Of a DNA stretch of 64,000 nucleotides, positions 56,715-64,000 are shown piece by piece. The DNA lies in assembly GCA_015847255.1 (NCBI GenBank), contig JADLZK010004674.1, positions 124,001 to 188,000 of the forward strand, read 5' to 3'. The stretch's first letter is position 1. Each line of letters begins with the position of its first letter. The notes under the pieces were generated by a model, which was given only the letters and a program-made list of their open reading frames with translations, was not told where the DNA came from and did not search any database. A program made the position numbers and the translations under genes. The DNA comes from Hyparrhenia diplandra. Its lineage: Eukaryota > Streptophyta > Magnoliopsida > Poales > Poaceae.

Positions 56715-58220
56715 TTACACTTGATGACTAGGATGAGTGGATGGACTAGCTTGATGCTCTTGTTGCTCTTGATCTTCACCTTGAGTACCACTAGTGCTAG
56801 CTTCATTTGCATTGATTTCAATGGTAGTAGTAGGCATTGGGGTGTCTTCATCATCATCAACTTGCCTTGGCCGAATATCACCAATATCCATGTTTCTCAT
56901 GGCATTCTCCAAGTTGGAACCACTCACATCATCATGATTTTCAACTTCATTTTGAGAGCCTTGGGTTTCATCAAATTCAACATCATGAACTTCTTCAAGT
57001 TTGCCACTACCCAAGTTCCACACTCTATATGCTTTGCTTGTGGTTGAATATCCAACTAGGAACCCTTCATCACATTTCTTGTCAAACTTGCCCAATCTTG
57101 TGCCTTTCTTAAGAATGTAGCATTTGCATCCAAAGACTCTAAAGTAACCAATGTTGGGCTTCCTTTCATTCAACAATTCATAGGGTGTCTTGCCAAGCAT
57201 TCCATGGCAATAGAGACGGTTGCTACAATAGCAAGCCGTGTTGATTGCTTCGGCCCAAAAGGAATGGCTAACATTGTATTCACTAAGCATTGATCTTGCC
57301 ATTTCAATCAAGGCTCTATTCTTCCTCTCAACTACACCATTGGATTGAGGAGTGTAGGTTGGTGAGAATTGATGTCCAATTCCAAGCTCATCACACAACT
57401 CTTCTATTCTCGTGTTCTTGAATTCACTTCCATTGTCACTCCTAATCTTCTTGATGGATGTCTCAAATTCATTTTGAACCCTCTTGACAAAAGTCTTGAA
57501 AAGCTCAAACACATCATTCTTGTCATGCAAGAAGAACACCCATGTGTATCTAGTGTAGTCATCAACTATGACAAAACCATACTTGTTGCCTCCAATGCTA
57601 GAATATGATGTTGGCCCAAACAAGTCCATGTGTAGCAACTCAAATGCCTTGCTTGTACTCATTGTGCTCTTGGTTGGATGTGCATTGCCATGTTGCTTGC
57701 TGGCTTGACATGCTCCACAAGGTTTGTCCTTCTCAAACTTCACATCATCCAAACCTCTAACCAAGTCATGCTTCATCAACTTGTTCAATTGCTTCATCCC
57801 AACATGACCAAGCCTTCTATGCCACAACCACCCTTTACTAGCCTTTGAGAGTAAACATGTTGTCAACTTGGCTTCTTTTGAGTTGAAGTCAACAAGGTAG
57901 AGATCACCATATCTAAATCCCTTGAAGATCATGTTTGCATCATCACCACTAACCACTTCAACTTCTTGGCTTGTGAATATACATTTGTAGCCATGATCAC
58001 AAAGTTGAGAGACCGACAATAGGTTGTAATCGAGATGATCAACTAGCAACACCTTTGATAGACTCTTCTCTTGAGTGATAGCAATCTTGCCTAGCCCCAA
58101 TACATTGCCTTTCTTGTCATTGCCAAATGTGATGGATTCATATTCATCAATGCCCTTGATGCTAATTGACCTGAACATATGAGAATCTCCGGTCATGTGT
58201 TGAGTGCACCCACTATCCAT
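56715..58220 (-). pseudogene. Copia protease and integrase (element C)
   Basis: One open frame of 501 codons. Protease active site MDSGCTQHMTG at its start, then the pre-integrase domain LWHRRLGHVGMKQLNKL, the zinc-binding CGACQASKQ, and the integrase core with catalytic residues in HMDLFGP, VIVDDYTRYTW, IRSDNGSEFKN and VERKNRALIEMARSML. An acidic, Gln/Thr-rich linker ends at a TAA stop near 56715 where relatives read on into RT. Protease normally matures gag-pol and integrase inserts the DNA. The true polyprotein starts upstream in gag; the M at 58220 is internal. Confidence 0.9.
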
Positions 58221-58266
58221 TATCCAATGCTCTCCTCCGGCACGGTAATTGACCTACAAAATAAGA

Positions 58267-60332
58267 TCAATTCTTCTTAGGTACCCAATGTTGCTTGGGT
58301 CCTTCAAGGTTAGTCACCAATGCCTTTGGTACCCAAATGGCTTTCTTCTTTGAGCCCATCCATGGTATACCAATGTACCTAGCACGAACACCATTGTTCT
58401 TCTTCACAAGCATATAAGAATGATCAAGCTTGATAGAAGTAACATTGGTCCTCTTGTTCATGCACTTTTGCTCTAAGTGACCAACTTGCTTGCAAGCTTT
58501 GCAATAGCCACCATTGTTCTTCACAAAACGAGTTTTGTGAGTAACAAGAGCGGCCTTGCCTTTCTTGGGGATATAGCCTAAGCCCTCCTTGTATAAGGAT
58601 GCCCTTTGGCTACCCAAGCACATAAGCAAGCGGTCCTCACCACCATAGGCCTTAGCCAAGGAGTGATTGAGCTCCTTTACTTCCCTCTTTAAACAAGCAT
58701 TCTCATGAATAAGCATAGGGTTATCATTATCTTCACTAGAGATGGATATGCTAGTGATAGAGCTAGTGGAGGTCTCATACTTGGGGGTTGATTCATTAAC
58801 TAGATTGTCACACATGATGCTTGCATTGGATGTATCAACATTTTCAACAACTAAGCACAACTTGTGCTCTTCAAGTAGAGAGGAATGAGCTTTCTCTAAC
58901 TTAGAATGAGTTTTCTCAAGCTTCTTATGGTCTACCTTTAGACTCTCATAAGATACCCGAAGCTCATCAAGTTCTTGCTTAAGGCTCTTTGTTTCCCTAT
59001 GCAAGCCCTTGCATTCCTTTCTACTTTGCTTGAACATCACAACACATTCATCAAACATTCTTTGCAACTCCTCCCTAGATTGAGTTGGCTCCTCATCATC
59101 ACTATCACTATCACTATCATTATCATCATCACTAGTGATAGATTGTACCTTGGTGGCCTTAGCCATGAAGCATGAAGAAGGAGTGTCGAAGAGGGAGATC
59201 TTGTCATGCATAGCAAGGTGAGCTTGTCCCTTCTTCTTGTTCTTCTTCTCCTCTTCTTCATCACTTGAGGAAGATGAGCCATCACTATCCCACATAGCCA
59301 CATGTGACTCATTCTTCTTCTTGGGCTTCTTCTCCTTTCTCATTCTTGGCATCATTCTTCTTTCTTGCTTTCTTGATGCCCTTCTCATCATCACTATCAT
59401 ATGGGCACTCGGCAATCAAGTGACAATAATCATGGCAACGAAAGCATGTCATGTTGCCTTCATTCTTGCCACCCTTAGTCTTCTTCTTGTTCTTGGAGAT
59501 GTAGTTCTTCTTCACAAACTTTCCCAATCTCCTCACAAAGAGAGCCATTTGCTCATCCACTTCGCTTCCACTAGTAGAGGTGCCATCCTCTTCATCACTT
59601 GATTCTTCCTTCTTCTTCTTGCCCTTGGATGATGAGCTAGCCTTGAGTGCCAAGCTCTTCTTGTCCTCTTTCTTCTCTTCATCCTTGACCTTCTTGTTTG
59701 CCTTGTTGATGAGCTCTTGCTTCTTCTTGTCATCTCTATAGGAGTCATCGGTCATGACCTTATCAAGCAATTGGTTTGAGGTCAAATCCTTGAAGTTTGT
59801 CCTCACAAGCACCGTGATGAACATCCCAAACCTCTCAAGCAAACACCTCAAGAACTTCATGTTGAAGGTCTTGTCCTTGATGTCTTCACAAAGCGCATTG
59901 AGATCGTTCACCAACACTTGCATGCGGTGGAACATCTCCGCAGACGCTCTCATCTTCTTCCATCTTGAAGCTATTGAATTGCTCTAGCTTGATGTAGGCC
60001 TTTTGCTTTGACGCCTTCGGTTGCCCTCATAGCACTCCTCTAGCTTCTTCCATATCTCATGAGCAATTGTGAGTGACTTGACTTGCTCAAACACTCTATC
60101 GTTGAAAGCTTCATGGAATGCACTCATGGCGAGATCATTTGCATATATCTTCTTCTCTTCGTCATGTTGGTTCATTGGGCTTAGCCACCTCAAACTTGTT
60201 CTCGGTCACAACCCACACTTCTCTATTGATTGACTTGAGGTGTGTGGTCATCTTCACCTTCCAATAGGCAAAGTTGGTGCCATCGAAAGGTGGCGCCTTC
60301 TTGGTGTTGTTGACATGAAAATTCATCGCCAT
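58267..60332 (-). pseudogene. Copia gag (element C), frame-broken
   Basis: Starts at ATG 60332 (MAMNFHVNNTKKAPPFDGTN), which is the usual gag start of this lineage, 44 bases inside the primer site. Frame breaks follow near 60165, 60005 and 59948. Further domains in order: a capsid part with VLVNDLNALCEDIKDK, acidic and Lys-rich linkers, a first zinc knuckle (CFRCHDYCHLIAEC), a long Lys/Glu-rich coiled-coil region (LEKTHSKLEKAHSSLLEEH) and a second Cys-rich knuckle (CKACKQVGHLEQKC). Two knuckles and a long coiled coil fit SIRE/Maximus gag. Frame breaks separate all major parts. Confidence 0.88.
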
Positions 60333-60375
60333 TTTATCATCAGAGGATGTTAAGCCTCACAAAAATGGTGCCTCG

Positions 60376-60387
60376 GCTCTGATACCA
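60376..60387 (-). promoter_or_regulatory. iMet primer binding site of element C
   Basis: On the minus strand TGGTATCAGAGC, complementary to the initiator tRNA-Met 3' end, two bases after the 5' LTR. Standard for plant Copia elements. Confidence 0.92.
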
Positions 60388-60389
60388 CT

Positions 60390-62093
60390 TGAAAGGTCCT
60401 AATGGCTAGAGGGGGGTGAATAGCCTATTAAAAATTCTTGCAACAACACTAAGCACCCGGATTAGTAAATAAGATGGCGAAGCTAAATAAGCGATGCTAC
60501 ACACTATCTATGCAAGCCACAAGTCAAGCAAGATATATCTAATGTCTCTAGGTTCACACAAGAGCTAAGTCACTAGATTACTCCTAGGTGATCAAGCAAT
60601 TCTAACTAATCTCAACACTAGGAGCTAAGCAAACTACACAAGCTAAGCAAGGCTACACAAGTAAACTAGTGAAAGTAATGCAAGGAGGCTAGAATACAAT
60701 ACCACCGGTGTAGTGTCGAGGTTGTAGCCAATCACCGTGATCACCAAGAAATCTCCAACGAGCAAGAACAAGTGACACGATGAATTTTTACCGAGGTTCA
60801 CGTGCTTGCCGGCACGCTAAGTCCTCGTTGTGGCGACACACTCACTTGACGTGTGCTAAGCTTAATGGCCGGTGCCAAAACCCCTATGGGCGCTCAAGCA
60901 AACGATCACAAGAGAGGGTCCAACAAGCCACGAGCAATCCACTAGTGCTCCTTTTCGCGAATCTCCCGGGGTAAGGAACGACCCTCACAATCACCACCGG
61001 TGTGGCCTCAAACAAGCTCCACTTGAGCTCAACACCGCCTCTTGCTCCAAGCCGCTAGGAACCAGGGCAAATTCCCAAGAAAACAAGAATCCCACGGCTT
61101 CTCCAAGGATGAAGTGCCTCTAGATGCAATCACCAATGCAATGCACTTCTATCACTCTCAATCTCACCAAGAATTCGAGTTAATGGATGGAGAGATGAGT
61201 GGAGAGGAGTATCAAATGCTCACTAGCAAGTTGGAAGCTTCAAATGTGCAAGAGAGAGCCTAAGGAACCAGACCAACCAAGTATATATATATGGCTCCTC
61301 TCGAAATGGAGCCATTGCTCCAAAAAAATTTGCTCTCTGGCGGGGTGGCCGGACGCGGCGGCCGGAACCACCGGTGGTCCGGCCGGGAGTCCGGCCATCG
61401 CTCCGGTCACTACCGACAAGGGTCGGGGCCACGGCCGGCACCCTTCCTTCGTGCGTCCGATCAGCGGATCCGGTTGACACCGGAAGCATCCGGTCCGTGG
61501 TCCGGTCATCACCGCGTCCGGCAAAAACCCGCTGCAGGGCTCTCGACGCTAGACGCACGCGGCCAGGACACTCCGGTGAGTGCGTCCGTCGCGCCCTCGA
61601 CGATTGCTTCTCCATCTTCTTCTTTGCTCTTTGCTTCAAACTTGTTTAAGCCTCTTGCCGTAGGTTGCCAACACGTCCAAGATGACCACGTTATCACCAA
61701 TGTTAGCAAGTCGAGATGTTAGGCAAGATCGGTTAGTGCTCTCATGTCCTAAATGCAATATGCAAGTCAATTGGACCTAGAAGCACTTCATGCAAGGATT
61801 GTCGTGGCATTCCCTCTTGATAGTCGGCTATCTATCCTATAATGTGATCACACGCTCTATCGTGTCTTGATCACCGAAAGGAAAACCCTATCAAGATACC
61901 TTTGCCTTGATCTCCGGGTTCCTCTTAAGCCGATCACCGAGCTTGACGATCCATCAAGTCCACCGACATTGTCCATGTTCATGATCATCATGCTCCTTGT
62001 CATCCACCTAATCCTTTCTTAAGTCACACACTTAGAGCAAAGGATTAGTCCACAAGTGTGTCATCAATTTCCAAAACCAAACTTGAGATTTCA
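60390..62093 (-). repeat. 5' LTR of element C
   Basis: Same ends as the 3' LTR. TATA on the minus strand near 61280-61293. U3 CCGG-rich array at about 61340-61600. Differences from the 3' LTR concentrate in that array and are largely indels. Confidence 0.9.
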
Positions 62094-62098
62094 GCCCG
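62094..62098. repeat. Target-site duplication of element C, right
   Basis: GCCCG, matching 43523-43527. Confidence 0.9.
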
Positions 62099-62299
62099 GT
62101 GGGAAGTGAAGGAGAAGGGTCGGTTAACTCGTGAGTGGTTCGTGGGCGGTATGTGGTGGTGAGTTGGAGTAGATTCGAAACAGAAGAAAAATAGAAATAT
62201 AAATATACCCGGGTGCACTTTCTATACACCTACACCCATATTCAAAAAATCACATTCGGTTTGAGTATGTTTAGATACTCATTAAGATACTCTAGATCT

Positions 62300-63830
62300 T
62301 CCCAATTCATATTTGGCGCTACTGGCGCTACTTCCGCGTAAATCAGCGCACGGTGCTCTCGGCGCTTAGTCTTCTCTTCAGTCTTTTTAGAGCGAGCCGA
62401 GCCCCACGCTCAGTGCATTGGGCCGTCTGGCGTCAATTTTTTATTTTTTTGAACAGTGAAATGTCGCCCCATGACCGCCTCTCACCGTTTCCATTTCCAT
62501 TTCTCCCTCCTCCTTTTTTCCATTTCTCCCTCCTCCTTTCCCCATTTTCCCGCTGACGCGACAAAGCCCTCGCCGGAGTTTCAAACGGCGGCCCACGGCG
62601 GACTATCCCTCCCCGGCGCGCCCTCGTGCAAGCCGGCTCCCTCCACGTTGGCGTCTCGCGCTCCATCTCCGCCGTCGGCCGCGCGCTCATTTTGCAAAGC
62701 CCTCGCCGGATATTTTTTGCGTTTTTGGCGGGCGGACGACGTCGGCATTGCGGGGGGAAGGGGGTGACGCGCGGCGGCCGCTGTTCTTCTTCGTCTCGTG
62801 CTCCGACGACTGATTACCCTTGGGGGGGATCTGTTTGTACAGGTGACATTCTGTTTGGATTTTGGTTACGATTTTGTGCTTCTGTTTTGGATTCGAGGCA
62901 GAGGCGGATTTCGATTTTGAGCCGGTTTCGTTGTTCTAGTCTTAGGCGGAGGCAGAGACGAATCCTTGCATTTTTTTGTTGAGATTCTGGCGGATTGGAG
63001 TTGGAGGAGCGCATAATCCAAGGGCGGCGATTGACCACGAAGCTCCACCTCCGCTGCCGCGGCTAGGTCATCGACGTCGTTAGGGCACCGGCCGCCTTCC
63101 ACACCTGCAAGTCATCCAGGTACGACACCAGTACTCCCTGCCCCTCCATGCTCTTGTCTATGTTTATCGATTTTTCCCCACTGCAACTCTGTCAGATGCA
63201 GAGCAAAGTTGAAGAAAATAGGGAAATAGATGAATCATGTTTCGTTTGTTTTAATGCATTCAGTTAAGAGGCACCATGGTTTTCTCGGGTGCTAATGCTA
63301 GCACAGATAAATTGCTTTTTCTCCTTTTTTTTTGGGTGCCAAACATTGCGAACATGATGAATATATTCCGATCCCCTGTTTGTGTTTTTGCGAGGGGTAA
63401 TTGAATTTGTAGACGGCACTTTCGTTGGCAATTATTGTTGGGTGGTTAGTTAGGGAGGGATGAATTTGCTTGCCTTCTCCGGTGCTAGTACAAAGTGGAT
63501 ACTTGTTTTTTCCGCGCAACCTTATATTGTTGTAATCAATCCTTGCTGATTTGTAGTGTTTTTGATTGATAATGGAGTTGGACTCAATTTGGTCGAACAT
63601 TGTCGGCAAATGGATTTTGTTGGCGGATTCATAGCCGGCGACCTCCAACGATTTTCAGCTTATACAGGTACGCGACACCTTGCTGCTGCCTTCTCAAGGC
63701 TGGTCATGTCTACTTTTTTTCCACTTCAACTTTGGGAGACAAAGTGATGATACTTGTTCTTGGGGTGCTGGGGGCCAATGTAAGCACCAATAGGAAGATG
63801 AGGGGCAATTACATTTACTTATCCATCTAA
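62300..63830 (+). other. Possible 5' region of an unrecognised host gene
   Basis: Unlike the rest of the window this stretch lacks recognisable TE text. It has a pyrimidine-rich part with a tandem pair of TTTCCATTTCTCCCTCCTCC (about 62493 and 62519), a GC-rich part, then an AG|GTACGA donor-like site at about 63119, a T-rich interval, and a second exon-like piece (about 63557-63666) ending CAG|GTACGC. The exon-like piece holds an ATG at about 63571 (MELDSIWSNIVGKWILLADS, then a stop) and another open frame (DNGVGLNLVEH). No family is recognised, and a captured gene fragment inside a transposon is equally possible. Confidence 0.3.
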
Positions 63831-64000
63831 TGGTTATGTTTCCTTACGTGGAGAACTCAGCCTTGTTTATTTGTTTTTCTATGATTAGCAATGATATTAT
63901 TATTTTTAGAAGAATGACAAACTGCACAAAGCAATTCGGTTTTGTGACTACTCACAATCGAGCTCGAGCAATTTCCAAACATTTATGTTGTACCAAACCA
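63831..64000. other. Window end, nothing recognised
   Basis: AT-rich, no feature seen before the window ends. Confidence 0.4.

Larger units (their letters stand above)
43528..62093 (-). mobile_element. Complete Ty1/Copia element C (SIRE/Maximus type), split by element B
   Basis: LTRs of 1718 and 1704 bp (TGAAAGGTCC...GAGATTTCA), target duplication GCCCG, iMet primer site, gag, protease, integrase, RT, RNase H, a 1-kb 3' noncoding region and a polypurine tract, all on the minus strand. Subtracting B (8783 bp plus one 5-bp duplication) leaves about 9.8 kb, the normal size for SIRE/Maximus elements. I see no envelope-like ORF after RNase H, unlike some SIRE elements. Coding parts carry frameshifts and one internal stop, so it is not autonomous now. 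Confidence 0.92.

Noticed and set aside
1..64000. tRNA, rRNA or CRISPR loci
   Set aside because: No cloverleaf-like tRNA body with A and B boxes, no rRNA core sequence and no regularly spaced identical repeats with unique spacers were seen. The tRNA-like words found are primer binding sites.

Overview
This window is intergenic-type DNA from a plant nuclear genome, almost certainly a grass (Poaceae). The evidence is the repeat content: SIRE/Maximus-type Ty1/Copia elements, Gypsy elements with a tRNA-Asp primer site like Athila/Tat elements, many Stowaway-like MITEs with CTCCCTCCGTCC ends, and decayed copies of the large grass F-box-like family. There are no bacterial operons, rRNA or tRNA genes and no CRISPR array. 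I see no intact host gene. Almost everything can be assigned to transposons, their remains, or duplicated pseudogenes.

Layout. 1-1.9 kb: GC-rich repeats and a MITE. 1.87-10.55 kb: an LTR remnant (F) split by a complete, minus-strand, non-autonomous Gypsy element A (2810-9929, target duplication AAGTG) that has gag and protease but no polymerase. 10.6-20 kb: degenerate copies of a family called R1 here, carrying two MITEs whose empty sites survive in sister copies, a CpG-rich minisatellite of about 63 bp (15.81-16.23 kb), and fragments of an unrecognised duplicated gene. 21.4-27.5 kb: a rearranged block with a patchwork of short duplications, a truncated Copia RT-RNase H copy, a longer integrase-RT-RNase H copy, then a head-to-head Gypsy gag-PBS-LTR remnant (E). 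27.5-30.9 kb: probable long LTR-like repeat. 31.6-43.0 kb: six minus-strand F-box-like pseudogenes with more MITEs. 43.53-62.09 kb: a complete minus-strand Copia element C (target duplication GCCCG), with a complete plus-strand Gypsy element B (46659-55441, target duplication ACCTT) inserted in its RNase H region. 62.1-64 kb: non-TE-like, possibly the 5' part of a host gene.

How the parts relate. A and B have related 1.7-kb LTRs, the same primer site, the same gag type and the same 3' noncoding segment, but different protease-coding middles. B also has, between protease and 3' LTR, an accessory transcription-unit-like block: TATA box, CT-rich leader, and a frame-broken ORF resembling the ATHILA ORF-1 family. 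Neither encodes reverse transcriptase or integrase, so both would need proteins from an autonomous relative not present here. This gag-pro plus accessory ORF arrangement is the most interesting candidate system. The TTGCAA-associated rearrangement at 21.6-25.7 kb is the second.

Limits. Homologies are by eye and from memory of family motifs. Percent identities, ages and species were not computed. Coding regions contain many small indels, so each coding call is a span of recognisable similarity, not a translatable gene.
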